Source: Streptomyces sp. CB02923 (GTDB lineage: Bacteria; Actinomycetota; Actinomycetes; Streptomycetales; Streptomycetaceae). Taken from it: 64,000 nt of DNA. The translations under genes and the position numbers were made by a program. The DNA lies in contig NZ_LWKZ01000012.1 of the NCBI RefSeq assembly GCF_001905005.1, positions 301,061-365,060 on the forward strand, read 5' to 3'. Below the pieces are notes generated by a model. That model was not told the DNA's origin, searched no databases, and saw nothing but the letters and a program-made list of their open reading frames with translations. Shown one piece after another: positions 1 to 9,471 of this stretch. Positions within the stretch are counted from its first letter, which is position 1, and every line of letters begins with the position of its first letter.

Positions 1-38
1 ATGTCCTGCACCGCCCCTTGGTTCGTATCATCAGCTGC

Positions 39-653
39 ATGACCGCCAAGACTCCGGAACCCGCCTCCTGGGGCGAGCTGCGCGCCTCCCACTCCGACCG
101 GGAGGCCGTGGTGGAACAACTGAGGGAGGCGGCGGCCGAGGGCCGTATCGACCTCGCGGAGCTGGACACCCGGCTGGAACAGGCGCTGACGGCCAAGACC
201 TTCGCCGATCTGGCACCGCTCACCGCCGACCTGCCGCGGTCCGTCTCCGTGCTGGACCCGGGCGAGCCGCTGGTCCTCAAGGGCAGCTTCCACGGCGCGG
301 CCCGTACGGGACGCTGGGAAGTTCCCGCGCACATCACCGCGCACGGCGGCATGGGCGGTGTCCGGCTCGACTTCACCCGGGTCGAGTGCCGACTGCCCGA
401 AGTCGAGGTGGAAGCGTACGGAGAAATGGCGGGCGTGACGGTCGTCATTCCCGAGGGCTGGGCCGTGGACACCGACGGCGTGGAGCCCGGCCTCGGCACC
501 CTCAGGGACAAGACCACCCCCGAGCGCCTCCCGGGCACCCCGCTGATCCGGCTCACCGGCTCCGTCGGCATGGCGGGCGTGGTCGTCCGCCACCCCAGTG
601 CCCGCGAACGCCGCCTTCTGAAGCGCGAGGAGAAGCGCGAAGGAGGGAAGTAG
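39..653 (+). CDS. DUF1707 (SHOCT-like) domain protein
   Basis: About 204 residues. The N-terminal ~60 residues carry the DUF1707 pattern: an (L)RASHxDRE start, a helix ending in EGRIDLAELDTRLEQAL, then LAPLTADLP. The rest is a beta-rich segment with short G-G-x-R-L-D-F and G-x-V-V-V stretches, like the C-terminal LiaF/DUF2154-type domain that often follows DUF1707. No signal peptide or membrane helix is visible, so it is probably cytoplasmic. Molecular function is unknown; related actinobacterial proteins are thought to act in envelope-stress contexts, which is inference here. The ATG at 39 is preferred because it starts right at the conserved domain; an in-frame TTG at 18 would add seven residues. 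Neither has a clear Shine-Dalgarno site. Confidence 0.75.
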   Translation: MTAKTPEPASWGELRASHSDREAVVEQLREAAAEGRIDLAELDTRLEQALTAKTFADLAPLTADLPRSVSVLDPGEPLVLKGSFHGAARTGRWEVPAHITAHGGMGGVRLDFTRVECRLPEVEVEAYGEMAGVTVVIPEGWAVDTDGVEPGLGTLRDKTTPERLPGTPLIRLTGSVGMAGVVVRHPSARERRLLKREEKREGGK

Positions 654-1014
654 CCGGGCGGTGCCGCACGATGGGCGTGAACTCACGATGGGGCGTGAAC
701 TCATATGAACAGCCCCAACCGGATTCCCGATGTGCAGTCCCGGGAAAAGAAAGGCACCGGAAGTCGACCGGAAGCCAACGGGAACGCGACCGCAGCGTTC
801 CCGGCGCCGCCACGTCCATATCGGCTAACGCCACTCCAGATATTTCCCGCCCTGCCTCCGCCCTGCCTCCGCCCTGCCTCCGTCCTGTCTCCGCCCTATC
901 TCCGTACCGGTTGACGTGTTTCCCCTGTGGTGAACTCCGGTGGCAGCCATGTACGTTGAACAGATGAGCCCCCGGTTGCCCGGTTGCAGCCACAGGTGCG
1001 CTACAGGAGGCGGC
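654..1014. other. Intergenic region with 11-bp tandem repeat
   Basis: This gap holds no convincing gene. A small open frame from 705 to 914 lacks a ribosome site and recognisable protein content. The main structure is a run of five 11-bp units (CCCTGCCTCCG and variants) at 850-904. An AGGAGG site at 1005-1010 belongs to the following gene. Confidence 0.6.
850..904. repeat. Tandem repeat, 5 x 11 bp
   Basis: Three identical CCCTGCCTCCG units are followed by two diverged ones (TCCTGTCTCCG, CCCTATCTCCG). It lies upstream of the EspR-like regulator. Degeneration toward one end suggests old slippage. Confidence 0.85.
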
Positions 1015-1476
1015 GTGGACGCGGAGCGGGCGGGGCGAGGTCTGGCCGAAAAACTCAACCATCTCTTCAAGACCGTTCGGCGGGGGAATGGCCAGGAGTA
1101 CAGCAACGAGCACGTGGCATCCCCGATCCGCCGGACCGGAGTGACGGTCTCCCAGAGCTACATCTGGCAACTCCGCAAGGAGCGCAAGACCAATCCCACG
1201 CTCAAGCATCTTCAGGCATTGGCCGATTTCTTCGGCGTCCCCGCCGCGTACTTCTTCGAGGACGAGGTGACCAGCCGGGTGACCCGGCAACTGGACGAAC
1301 TGGCGGCCGAACGCAAACGCGAGGCGGCCTCCGGCCACAGCCGCGAGGTCAAACTGATGGCCCTGCGCGCCGGTGAATTGTCGGAGGAAGGGCGCAGGCG
1401 GGTCATGGACATCCTCGACGTCGTCTACCGACTCGAACAGGCCGAGCGCCGCGCTGCCGCGCCGGACGGTGCGTAG
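1015..1476 (+). CDS. EspR-like XRE family DNA-binding regulator
   Basis: 153 residues. An N-terminal helix-turn-helix region reads LAEKLNHLFKTV, then TGVTVSQSYIWQLRKERKTNPTL (key residues S-Q-S-Y-I-W-Q-L-R), then LADFFGVPAAYFFEDE. That order closely matches the mycobacterial nucleoid/ESX regulator EspR (LNRLFDTV, YLSQLRSGxRTNP, ALANFFxIKAAYFxDDE). The C-terminal helices (ALRAGELSEEGRRRVMDILDVVYRLEQ) fit the EspR dimerisation region. It is likely a dimeric cytoplasmic DNA-binding protein; its targets cannot be read from sequence. The GTG at 1015 is chosen because a perfect AGGAGG lies at 1005-1010; upstream in-frame starts at 940 and 949 would add a non-conserved Cys-rich leader. Confidence 0.85.
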   Translation: MDAERAGRGLAEKLNHLFKTVRRGNGQEYSNEHVASPIRRTGVTVSQSYIWQLRKERKTNPTLKHLQALADFFGVPAAYFFEDEVTSRVTRQLDELAAERKREAASGHSREVKLMALRAGELSEEGRRRVMDILDVVYRLEQAERRAAAPDGA

Positions 1477-1584
1477 CCGGACGGTACGTGGGCTGCCGCC
1501 GGGCGGTCCGTCTCTCGGGCGGGCGTCGGCTCCGGCGCGCCGGGCGGGCCGCCGCGCCCACGGGGCCCGGCGGCGGAAGATGTG

Positions 1585-1657
1585 CGCCCCCGGCAGGACT
1601 CGAACCTGCGGCCAAGTGCTTAGAAGGCACCTGCTCTATCCACTGAGCTACGGGGGC
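1585..1657 (-). tRNA. tRNA-Arg (anticodon UCU)
   Basis: The minus strand folds into a canonical 73-nt cloverleaf. Acceptor arms GCCCCCG/CGGGGGC lie at 1651-1657 and 1586-1592, the D-stem is GCTC/GAGC, the anticodon loop CTTCTAA gives UCU, and the T-arm is GCAGG-TTCGAGT-CCTGC. The discriminator base is G and no CCA is encoded. UCU reads AGA/AGG, codons that are rare in this GC-rich genome. tRNA genes are common phage attachment sites, but no integrase lies next to this one. Confidence 0.95.
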
Positions 1658-1960
1658 CAGGTGGTGGACGTGGATCACGGGCCGCCGACAAGGATAGGGC
1701 TCCGTGTGCCTCGTCCCGGTTGCTTCACCTCCGTGGCACGTTGTGGAGGTTCGGTGAAGCGGTCCCGATAATCGCAGGCAGGTACGAATTCTGCACCGTT
1801 TTTGGCGCCTCACGCGTCGGGTGTTGTGCACTCGTTATGCCTGAGCCCCTCTGATCGCGACTGCCTCATGCGTCGCTGATCCCGATCTGTACGGGTTTAC
1901 GCGGCGCGCACACAGGGCTATACGCTTCAAAAACCTGCCAAAATTGGGCATTCTGCACGA

Positions 1961-3700
1961 GTGGCAACCTTGGATGTACAACCCCGGCTCCTTGACGTCC
2001 TGTCCGCGCTGCGCGACCGCGTCGACGCCGCGCGCTTCCCGCTGCCACTGCCCGGCGCCGCCCGCGCCCGGCGTACCCGGTCCGAGTTGCTGGACCAGCT
2101 CGACGACTATGTGATGCCCCGGCTGCGCGCTCCTCAGGCCCCGCTGCTAGCGGTCATCGGCGGGTCCACCGGCGCCGGCAAGTCCACGCTCGTCAATTCG
2201 CTGGTGGGCCGGCGCGTCAGCGAGGCCGGTGTGCTGCGGCCCACGACCCGTACGCCGGTGCTCGTGTGCCACCCCGACGATCACCACTGGTTCGCGGGGC
2301 GGCGGGTGCTGCCGCAGTTCACCCGGGTGTGGGTGCCGGAGCAGGACGGCCCCGACGAGCTCGACGCGTACGACGACGCGTGTGAACGCGAGTGCGAGTA
2401 CGCGTACGAAGGTGAGGACGGCGAGGGGGGCGGCAGCGCGGCGGAGAGCACGGCGGGCATGGCCCCCCTGCGCATCGAGACGGATCCGATGCTCCCCAGC
2501 GGACTGGCCCTCCTGGACGCGCCCGACATCGACTCGCTCGTCGCGCGCAACCGGGAGCTGGCCGCCGAGCTGATCTGCGCGGCCGACGTATGGGTACTGG
2601 TCACCACCGCCGCCCGGTACGCGGACGCGGTGCCGTGGCACCTGCTGCGTACGGCCAAGGAGTACGACGTCACGCTCATCACCGTGCTGGACCGGGTGCC
2701 GCACCAGATCGCCACCGACATCTCGGCCCGGTACGCCGCACTGCTGAGCCGCGCCGGGCTCGGTGACGTACCCCGCTTCACCATCCCCGAGCTGCCCGAG
2801 TCGGCAGGCGGCGGAACCGGGCTGCTGCCCGCGACGGCGGTGGCGGCGCTGCGTCGCTGGCTGGAGCGGCACGCACAGGACACCGCGGTCCGGAACGCGG
2901 CCGCCGCGCGGACCACCGCCGGAATCCTGGCCTCGCTGCACTCCCGTATGCCCGCCCTCGCCGGGGCCTCCGCCTCCCAGCACGCCGCCGCACTGCGGCT
3001 CGCGGACCAGGTGGAGCAGGCGTACGAGGGAGCCGCCGGCCGGGTACGGCGGGAGGTCGAACAGGGCGAGGTGCTGTCCGGCGACGCACGGGCCCACTGG
3101 CGGGACCACGAACTCGGCGGCCGCCCCGACGAACTGCTGGACGCGCTCACCCACGGGCTCACCTCCCTGCTGCGCTGCGCGGTGGAAGAGGCCGACGAGC
3201 GGGCCGCCGAGGCGTGGCGCCGGGACCCAGCGGCGGCGGACGCCGCCCTGACGGAGGCGGCGGACGCGACGGCCTCCGCCGCCCGCCTGGGCGTGCTCGT
3301 ACGGCGATGGCGGCGCTGCCTGGAGGAACTGGCGGAGGAGGGCGTACGGGAGGCGCGCACGGCGCGTGGTGGCCGCGCGTCGCGCGGCGCGCGGGCCGGG
3401 GAGCGTGCGCGGGCCGCGGCCGACCCCGAGGAGGCGGCGGCGCTGCTGGCCACCACCTTGCTGGGCGGGCGCCGGGCCCGTACAGCGGGCGAGGCCCTCG
3501 CCGGCCTGATGGGGGCACAGGCAGCGGTACGGCTGCGTGACCGGGGCGGCCGACTGCTCGACACGTACCTTCAGCGCGCGTTGGACGGCGAACGGGAGCG
3601 GCGCCTGGCGCCGCTGGAGTCGCTGGGAGTGCGGCCGGACCACCAGGCCGCGCTGATCGCCGCGCTGTCTCTACTGCAGAAGGAGAAGGTGACGCGGTGA
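1961..3700 (+). CDS. dynA: Dynamin-like GTPase DynA
   Basis: 579 residues. The GTPase domain starts near residue 60 with a clear Walker A motif ([10 protein letters not shown], about residue 67), followed by a threonine-bearing switch segment (RPTTRTPV), a G3-like LLDAPDIDS (about residue 185) and the TVLDRV/TAARY region. The C-terminal half is long, Ala/Arg/Glu-rich and helical, as expected for a dynamin-type stalk. No membrane helix is visible. It overlaps the next GTPase by GTGA, so the two are translationally coupled. In Streptomyces the paired dynamin-like proteins DynA (soluble) and DynB (membrane) stabilise FtsZ rings at sporulation septa. The assignment rests on this paired architecture plus the adjacent ssbB, and is an inference. 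The start is a GTG without a clear ribosome site. Confidence 0.75.
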   Translation: MATLDVQPRLLDVLSALRDRVDAARFPLPLPGAARARRTRSELLDQLDDYVMPRLRAPQAPLLAVIGGSTGAGKSTLVNSLVGRRVSEAGVLRPTTRTPVLVCHPDDHHWFAGRRVLPQFTRVWVPEQDGPDELDAYDDACERECEYAYEGEDGEGGGSAAESTAGMAPLRIETDPMLPSGLALLDAPDIDSLVARNRELAAELICAADVWVLVTTAARYADAVPWHLLRTAKEYDVTLITVLDRVPHQIATDISARYAALLSRAGLGDVPRFTIPELPESAGGGTGLLPATAVAALRRWLERHAQDTAVRNAAAARTTAGILASLHSRMPALAGASASQHAAALRLADQVEQAYEGAAGRVRREVEQGEVLSGDARAHWRDHELGGRPDELLDALTHGLTSLLRCAVEEADERAAEAWRRDPAAADAALTEAADATASAARLGVLVRRWRRCLEELAEEGVREARTARGGRASRGARAGERARAAADPEEAAALLATTLLGGRRARTAGEALAGLMGAQAAVRLRDRGGRLLDTYLQRALDGERERRLAPLESLGVRPDHQAALIAALSLLQKEKVTR

Positions 3701-6171
3701 CTGCTCCTGTGGGGCGTACGGACGGGGATCAGGGCTGGGAGCGGGATCGGGAGCGGGACGAAGGGGAAGGTACGCCGTTGGTGATGACGGGCGAGCCGGT
3801 CGCCGAACCGGCCGCCGAGCCGACGGGGACGGGGACGGCTGCGGAAGCGGAAGCGGGGCCGGAGGCGGAGGCGACCCAGTCGGTCCCGTCCCTGCCCCCG
3901 CCCCTTACCTCCTGGAACGACGGGCTGATCGCACGCCGCGCGAAGGACGGTGCCGGCCCGCGGCCCGCCGCGGAGCGGCGCCACGCCCGTGCGCGGGAAG
4001 CGGCGGAGGAGCCCCGCGAGGGCAATCGGCCCGGGTGGCGTGAGTGGCCCGAGTGGCTGGAGTGGGAGGACCGGGACCGGAACGGGGGCCAGGACGGGGC
4101 CGGAAGCGGAAGCGGAAGCGGAAGCGGAGCCGGAGCCGGAGCCGGGGACGCGGCCGGGAACGGGCTCGGCGACGAATGGCTGGACGAGGACGAATGGCAC
4201 CAGCAGTGCGACTGGCAGGAGTGGGAGGACGAGGGCGAGAGCGAGCTCGAAGCCGTACTGTCCGTACTCCAGGAGCCGACGGAGCCCGTACAGGAGCCGC
4301 GGGGCAGGCGTGGGCGCGCGCACGAGACCAAGGAGTGCGCGCCTGCCCCCTCCAAGCAGCCGGGAGGGCCCGGAGGCTCCAGGAATCCCGGAGAGCCCGG
4401 AGGACCGGAAGATCTCAGAGGGCCGGAAGAGCCCCGAGAACGGCGATCGGCAGGGCAGCGCCTGCGGCCACGGTTGGACGCCCTGCGGGAGCTGGTCGGG
4501 CTGTCCCGGACGCGCCTGGACGGGGCGACGCTGGCCGAGGCGGGCCGGGTGCTCGACGCGGCGGACGAGCGGTACCGCCTGTCCGGGGAACACACCGTCG
4601 TCGCCGTCGCAGGAGCCACCGGCAGCGGCAAGTCGTCCCTTTTCAATGCGCTTGTGGGGGCGGACCAGTCGGACGTGGCCGCGCGTCGGCCGACGACTGC
4701 GGAGCCGGTGGCCTGCGTGTGGTCCGGCGGGCAGCCGGGCGCCGACGCGCTGCTGGACCGGCTCGGAGTACCGGCACGCCGCAGGCACGCCCCCGCCGGC
4801 GGCTCGGCCGCGCTGCCCGGCCTCGTCCTCCTGGATCTGCCCGATCACGACTCGGCCGCGACCGGACACCGCGAGCAGGTCGACCGGATGCTGGAGCTGG
4901 TGGACGCGGTGATCTGGGTGGTCGACCCGGAGAAGTACGCGGACGCGGTGCTGCACGAAAGGTATCTGCGGCCGCTGGCGGGCCACGCCGAGGTCACGTT
5001 CGTCGTACTCAACCAGGTGGACCGGCTGCCGGGGGACGCCGCCGTACAGGTGGTCGACGACCTGCGGCGGCTGCTGGACGAGGACGGGCTGGCCCTCGGC
5101 GAACACGGCGAACCGGGCGCCGCGGTGCTGGCGCTGTCGGCGGCCACGGGCGAGGGCGTCGGGGAGCTGCAGGAGGCGCTCCGGCAGTTCGTCGAGGAGC
5201 GCGGCGCGGCGGACCGGCGGCTGACCGCCGACGTGGACGCGGCGGCGGGGCGGCTGTGGCCCGCGTACGTGGCGGACGGGCGGTACGGGCTGACGGAACC
5301 GGCCCGCGAGGAGTTCGAGGACTGGCTCGCCGAGGCGGTCGGCGCCGGGGCCATGGGGAGCGCGGCGGAGCGTGACTGGCTGCGGCACGGGGAGCGGGCG
5401 TGCGGCACGCCGTGGCTGCGCCTGCGGCTGCGCAGGCGGCGGTCGGGAGCGGCGCGCGGGCGGTCCGGGCGGTCCGGGCGGACGAGTCCGGGGCGTACGG
5501 GGGCGTCGCGGTTGTGGCATAGGGACGCGTACACGGAGGCGTACGCAGACGTCGAGGCGGGCGCTGAGGCGGGCGGCGAAGCGGGGGGCGACGGCGCGTA
5601 CGGGACGATGAGCGGCTGGGTGCCGGTGGACGGGCGGGCGACGGCGCGGCCGTTGGTCGAGCAGGCCGTACGGGCCGTGGCGGGGGAGGCGTCGGAAGGG
5701 CTGCCGGCTCCGTGGGCGCATGCGGTGCGCGAGGCGGCGGTCCGGGGCGCCGAGGGGCTTCCGGAGGCGCTGGACCGGGCCGCGGCGGTCTCCGAAGGAG
5801 CCCTGCGGGCCGGGCCGCAGGTACGGCCGCGGTGGTGGACGGCGGCCGCCGTGGCGCAAGGAGTGCTGACGGTGTTGCAGGTGACCGGGATGCTGTGGCT
5901 GCTGGCCGTGGCGGTGGGCGCGGCGGAGTGGGGGGAGTGGCTGTCCGCGCTGCTGGTGGCGGTCATCGGGACGGTGGGCGGCCCGGCTCTGTCGTGGGTG
6001 TGCGGGGTGGCGGGGCGCGGCGCGGCCCGCCGGTACGGCCAGGAAGCGGAGCGTCTGCTGCGTACGGCGGCGGCGGGTTGCGGCCGCGCCGCGGTGCTGG
6101 AACCGGTCGCCGCGGAACTGTTCCGCTACCGAGAGGTACGGGAGCAGTACGCGGTGGCGGCGGGGCTCTGA
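3697..6171 (+). CDS. dynB: Membrane-associated dynamin-like GTPase DynB
   Basis: 824 residues. The first ~300 are acidic, low-complexity and probably disordered, with a Gly-Ser/Gly-Ala run near residues 130-150 and [13 protein letters not shown] stretches. The GTPase core follows: P-loop GATGSGKSS (about residue 306), RRPTTAEPV switch, LLDLPDHDS (G3) and NQVDRLP (G4). A helical region leads to two adjacent hydrophobic segments near residues 725-765 ([20 protein letters not shown] and [17 protein letters not shown]). This hairpin fits DynB, the membrane-anchored partner of DynA at sporulation septa. The start overlaps the dynA stop (GTGA), and the SSB gene follows within 175 nt. The long N-terminal extension is unusual and may be species-specific. 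Confidence 0.72.
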   Translation: MTAPVGRTDGDQGWERDRERDEGEGTPLVMTGEPVAEPAAEPTGTGTAAEAEAGPEAEATQSVPSLPPPLTSWNDGLIARRAKDGAGPRPAAERRHARAREAAEEPREGNRPGWREWPEWLEWEDRDRNGGQDGAGSGSGSGSGAGAGAGDAAGNGLGDEWLDEDEWHQQCDWQEWEDEGESELEAVLSVLQEPTEPVQEPRGRRGRAHETKECAPAPSKQPGGPGGSRNPGEPGGPEDLRGPEEPRERRSAGQRLRPRLDALRELVGLSRTRLDGATLAEAGRVLDAADERYRLSGEHTVVAVAGATGSGKSSLFNALVGADQSDVAARRPTTAEPVACVWSGGQPGADALLDRLGVPARRRHAPAGGSAALPGLVLLDLPDHDSAATGHREQVDRMLELVDAVIWVVDPEKYADAVLHERYLRPLAGHAEVTFVVLNQVDRLPGDAAVQVVDDLRRLLDEDGLALGEHGEPGAAVLALSAATGEGVGELQEALRQFVEERGAADRRLTADVDAAAGRLWPAYVADGRYGLTEPAREEFEDWLAEAVGAGAMGSAAERDWLRHGERACGTPWLRLRLRRRRSGAARGRSGRSGRTSPGRTGASRLWHRDAYTEAYADVEAGAEAGGEAGGDGAYGTMSGWVPVDGRATARPLVEQAVRAVAGEASEGLPAPWAHAVREAAVRGAEGLPEALDRAAAVSEGALRAGPQVRPRWWTAAAVAQGVLTVLQVTGMLWLLAVAVGAAEWGEWLSALLVAVIGTVGGPALSWVCGVAGRGAARRYGQEAERLLRTAAAGCGRAAVLEPVAAELFRYREVREQYAVAAGL

Positions 6172-6344
6172 AGCGGCGGGCCGTGGGGCTTGAACCCTCG
6201 CCAGGGTGACGGAGTTGTCCACAACCCGGTGGTAACCCACAGGCCCCAGCGGGCTCCGGCGAATCCGTGCAGCATGGATCCCACGCAGGCCCGGGACCGG
6301 GCCGAGGGGCCCGCCGGGGGCCCGCGACGGGGGAGGCGATGACG

Positions 6345-7022
6345 ATGTACGAAACGATGGTGACGCTGGTGGGGAATGCCGCGACAGCGGTGGAGCACCG
6401 GCAGACCACGGCCGGCGTCTCGGCGGTGCGGTTCCGCCTGGCGACGTCCTCGCGGCGCTGGGACAAGGAGCGCGGGGGCTGGGTCGACGGGGATCCGAGC
6501 TTCTATACCGTCCGCGCGTGGCGGGCGCTCGCGGACCACGTCGCCGCTTCGGTCTCGCGGGGCGAACCACTCGTCGTGCACGGCCGTATGCGGGTGTGGG
6601 ACCGGGAGCTGCCCGAGGAAAAGGGCGGCCAGCGGCGGGTGTCGGTCGAGGTGGATGCCGTGGCCGTCGGGCACGACCTGTCGCGCGGCACCTCCGCCTT
6701 CCGCCGGACCACCCGGGCGCGTATGGAGTTGGTACCTCAGGCCGGACAACCGGGCATGCCCGGCACAGGCCCGCCGCCCACACGGTCCACCCCGTCCACC
6801 GGGTCCGCGCTCTCCGCGAAACACCCTGCCGCTCTCGAACCTGACTGGGCGTCGCCACCCCCGACGGACACAGCGACGGACACAACGACGGACACAACGA
6901 CGAACTCCTCGGACCGAAGCCGCACCGCCTCCGAAGCGGATACCAAGTCGCCACGGAGCGAGGACGACTCCCACGCACCGGGCGCAAGTACCAAACAGAG
7001 AGCGGGCATTGGCACCCACTGA
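6345..7022 (+). CDS. ssbB: Single-stranded DNA-binding protein, SsbB type
   Basis: About 225 residues. The first ~115 form an OB-fold typical of SSB: MVTLVGNAA, VRFRLATSSRR, DPSFYTVRAWRALADHVAASV, GEPLVVHGRMR and VEVDAVAVGHDL. The tail is Pro/Thr/Ser-rich with a TDTTTDTTT run and ends in GIGTH, so it lacks the acidic DDDIPF-like tip by which housekeeping SSBs recruit partners. This fits the second Streptomyces SSB (SsbB), linked to chromosome segregation during sporulation. Its place after dynA-dynB supports that role. GGAGG at 6332-6336 sits 8 nt before the ATG at 6345 but only 2 nt before the ATG at 6339, so 6345 is preferred. Confidence 0.88.
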   Translation: MYETMVTLVGNAATAVEHRQTTAGVSAVRFRLATSSRRWDKERGGWVDGDPSFYTVRAWRALADHVAASVSRGEPLVVHGRMRVWDRELPEEKGGQRRVSVEVDAVAVGHDLSRGTSAFRRTTRARMELVPQAGQPGMPGTGPPPTRSTPSTGSALSAKHPAALEPDWASPPPTDTATDTTTDTTTNSSDRSRTASEADTKSPRSEDDSHAPGASTKQRAGIGTH

Positions 7023-7424
7023 CACCGCACCCGGCCCTCCGGGCTCTCTCCTGCACACCTCCCCGACGCCTCTCTCTGGCACCTCACCGGCATCGACCGG
7101 ACGTCTCTCTCGACGCCGCGTCCGGCAATCTCCTGATGCCGTCCCATGACCCCGATGAGCGATACGCCTGAGAAGCGTTCAGTGCCCGGAAAGTCCCGGT
7201 GATTTGTCGATATAGCCAGGTCAAGTGGGGTGTAGTCGGTAACGATTGCGATTCGGATCGCTTATGGGACGGTTTTAGGGGGGACCCTGTTGCGCCCGCT
7301 CTCTAGGATCCGTCGGGTACTCACGAGTACTCACGGGGGCTGATGTATTCGGCTGTTGAGTTCTTTGGGTTCATTCCGGCGAGGCAACTCCCCTATCGAC
7401 CCGCCTCGCCCAGAGGGGAAATTC
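7023..7424 (+). other. Leader and promoter region of the surface protein gene
   Basis: The gap carries no gene. Its middle part (about 7195-7280) is less GC-rich than its surroundings and is the likely promoter area. A direct repeat ACTCACG occurs twice at about 7320-7336. The last 50 nt hold a hairpin next to the ribosome site, listed separately. Confidence 0.5.
7378..7420 (+). promoter_or_regulatory. 5' leader hairpin beside the Shine-Dalgarno site
   Basis: GGCGAGGC (7378-7385) pairs with GCCTCGCC (7403-7410). The loop holds TCCCCT (7389-7394), complementary to AGGGGA (7414-7419), which contains the ribosome site of the gene starting at 7425. The two pairings would be mutually exclusive, which could modulate translation. 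This is read from base complementarity only. Confidence 0.4.
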
Positions 7425-8843
7425 ATGCTTTCAGTGAAGAGGCGGGGCGCAGCCCGCCTTGCCGCCGCGGTCCTGGCGTCGGGCCTGGTCGCGGCGGGTG
7501 CGATAGCCACCGCGGGTCCCGCCGCGGCGGACGACGCGACGCCCGTCCACGGGGGCGCCAGTGCCACGCTCGGCGGTCTGAAGACCTACGGCCAGGCGGT
7601 GCTGCACGCCAACGGTCACGACCAGCAGATCGGTGCCGGACTCTTCGAGATGACCGTCGAGGGCGGCGGCACCCTCCAGACGTACTGCATCGACATCAGT
7701 ACGCCGACGCAGCAGCAGGCGAAGTACCAGGAGGTGCCCTGGAGCGCCTCGTCGCTGCACAACAACCAGGACGCCGGCAAGATCCGCTGGATCCTGCAGA
7801 ACTCCTACCCGCAGGTCAACGACCTGGCCTCGCTCGCCCAGAAGGCCGGTGCCGGGAGCCTGAGCGAGAAGACCGCTGCCGCCGGTACCCAGGTCGCGAT
7901 CTGGCGCTTCTCCGACCACGTCAAGGTCGACGCCACCGACCCCGCGGCCGAGAAGCTCGCCGACTACCTGGAGGAGAGCGCCAAGAAGCACGGCCAGAAC
8001 CTCACCGAGCCCGAGGCGTCGCTGAAGCTGGACCCGTCGGCCGTCTCCGGCAAGTCCGGCAGCAAGCTGGGCCCGGTCACGGTCCACACCAACGCCGGCA
8101 GCGTGACCGTCTCCCCGGCCGCCGGTGCCCCCGCCGGTGTGAAGGTGGTCGGCGCCGACGGCAAGCCCGTCACCAAGGCGACCAACGGCACCAAGCTCTT
8201 CTTCGACGTGCCCGAGGGCGCGAAGGACGGCGCCACCTCGCTGACCGCCCAGGCCGCCACGAAGGTCTCGGTCGGCCGCGCCTTCACCGGCAGCGTCGGC
8301 CGCGTCAAGAGCCAGACCATGATCCTGGCCGGCTCCAGCGAGTCCACCGCGACCGCGACCGCGACCGCCTCCTGGAAGAAGCAGGGCGCGGCTCCGGCCG
8401 TCACCGCGGAGAAGAACTGCTCCAAGGGCGGCGTGGACGTCACGGCCACCAACAAGGGCGACGCGCCGTTCCGCTTCCAGCTTTCCGGCAAAGAGCACGT
8501 GATCGCGCCGGGCAAGTCCGAGACGATCACCGTTCCGGTCGGCGAGGACCAGGCGTACGAGATCACGATCAAGGCTGAGGGCGGCTTCAAGAAGACCTTC
8601 ACCGGGGTCCTCGACTGCAAGACCGCCGGCACCGACACCGGCAAGCCCTCGCCGCAGCCCAGCCCGGCCTCGGCCGGCGGCACCAGCGCCGGTTCCACCG
8701 GTGGCGGCGCGGGCGGCGACCTCGCCGAGACCGGCTCCAGCAACGCCACTCCGGTGATCGCGGGCGTCGCGGTCGCGCTGGTCGTGGTCGGCGGCGGCGC
8801 GGTCTTCTTCCTCCGTAAGAAGAAGGCGGGCGTCACCCAGTAA
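7425..8843 (+). CDS. Cys-Gln thioester-forming surface protein with LAETG sorting signal
   Basis: 472 residues. An N-terminal signal peptide (KRRGAARLAAAVLASGLVAAG, cleavage near AAA-DD) is followed by a thioester (TQXA-type) domain. Its conserved Cys lies in LQTYCIDIS (about residue 84) and the conserved T-Q in GTQVAIWRFSD (about residue 146); in this family Cys and Gln form an internal thioester for covalent surface attachment. A middle beta-rich region has two more cysteines (KNCSKGG, LDCKT). The C-terminus has LAETG, a hydrophobic helix and RKKK, the signal used by Streptomyces class E sortases. The protein is therefore cell-wall anchored, probably on aerial or vegetative hyphae. The ATG at 7425 is supported by GAGGGGA at 7413-7419 and by the signal peptide. 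Confidence 0.92.
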   Translation: MLSVKRRGAARLAAAVLASGLVAAGAIATAGPAAADDATPVHGGASATLGGLKTYGQAVLHANGHDQQIGAGLFEMTVEGGGTLQTYCIDISTPTQQQAKYQEVPWSASSLHNNQDAGKIRWILQNSYPQVNDLASLAQKAGAGSLSEKTAAAGTQVAIWRFSDHVKVDATDPAAEKLADYLEESAKKHGQNLTEPEASLKLDPSAVSGKSGSKLGPVTVHTNAGSVTVSPAAGAPAGVKVVGADGKPVTKATNGTKLFFDVPEGAKDGATSLTAQAATKVSVGRAFTGSVGRVKSQTMILAGSSESTATATATASWKKQGAAPAVTAEKNCSKGGVDVTATNKGDAPFRFQLSGKEHVIAPGKSETITVPVGEDQAYEITIKAEGGFKKTFTGVLDCKTAGTDTGKPSPQPSPASAGGTSAGSTGGGAGGDLAETGSSNATPVIAGVAVALVVVGGGAVFFLRKKKAGVTQ

Positions 8844-8886
8844 CGAGCGGGGTACGGGCGTCACCCGGGAACCAGGGGGCGAATGT

Positions 8887-8935
8887 CCCCGGGGCCCGGT
8901 GTGACGGGGCACCGAGTCTCCACCGGGCCCCGGGG
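8887..8935 (+). terminator. Terminator hairpin after the surface protein gene
   Basis: A perfect 15-bp inverted repeat (CCCCGGGGCCCGGTG at 8887-8901, CACCGGGCCCCGGGG at 8921-8935) with a 19-nt loop starts 43 nt after the stop codon. There is no T-tract, which is common for Streptomyces terminators. Confidence 0.8.
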
Positions 8936-9068
8936 GAGACGCGGCACCGCAGTTCCGTAGAGGCCCGGCGTGACTGGGTGCGGCTCGCTCAGCCGCGTGA
9001 CTGAGCGCATTCGCTCGGCGCGCAGGGCCGCGGCCCCGGCTGCCCCGTGACCGTACGCGTATCACCCA

Positions 9069-9115
9069 CCGCCCTCCGTGGCCGAGCGAAACCGCTCCTC
9101 GGCCACGGAGGGCGG
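9069..9115. terminator. Strong intergenic hairpin
   Basis: Perfect 18-bp arms (9069-9086 and 9098-9115), reading CCGCCCTCCGTGGCCGAG and its complement, enclose an 11-nt loop. It lies 130 nt beyond the first hairpin and may be a second, backup or bidirectional terminator. Confidence 0.65.
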
Positions 9116-9200
9116 CGGCGTATCCGGCGCGGCACCCGCCCCGGAACGCCTGGCGGGAGGCTCGGGGCCGGACGCCCCCACCGAGCGGCCCGCACACCCC

Positions 9201-9308
9201 GGCCCGCACCCCAAGCCGAGCCCCGGACCGAACCCCGGCCCGCACCCCAAGCCGATCCCTGGACCGAGCCCCGGCCCGCACCTCAAGCCGAACCCCGGAC
9301 CGAGCCCC
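9201..9308. repeat. Tandem repeat, 3 x 36 bp
   Basis: Three 36-bp units start at 9201, 9237 and 9273. Each begins GGCCCGCACC and contains AAGCCGA and GGACCGA. Units differ at a few positions. The length is a multiple of three, so open frames stay open across it without implying a gene. Confidence 0.85.
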
Positions 9309-9471
9309 AGATCACGCCCCTGATCACAGCCCTGTGAGGTACTCGTTTCCATCGTGGGCTGGCCGTACGGCAAGATGGGGTGTATCTGCCCTCGCGCGGC
9401 GGAGCCGCTCATCGGCCCACGCGGCGGAGCCGCATTGACCATGACAGATCCAGACTGCCGGACGGTTTCTC

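Larger units (their letters stand above)
8936..9471. other. Intergenic region with hairpin and 36-bp repeats
   Basis: No supported gene lies here. Open frames on both strands (9078-9323 plus, 9062-9442 minus) encode only Pro-Gly repeat sequence generated by the DNA repeat at 9201-9308. Promoter and leader for ettA must lie in the last ~150 nt, but no clear motif is visible. Confidence 0.55.

Noticed and set aside
705..914. Small plus-strand open frame of 69 codons
   Set aside because: No ribosome site, and most of it is the 11-bp DNA repeat; nothing protein-like beyond the start codon.
1585..1657. tRNA-Arg as an integration site for a mobile element
   Set aside because: No integrase, excisionase or duplicated tRNA end was seen nearby.
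9062..9442. Minus-strand frame rich in Gly-Leu repeats, and its plus-strand counterpart 9078-9323
   Set aside because: Both are produced by the 36-bp tandem repeat and the hairpin; no start signals or family match.
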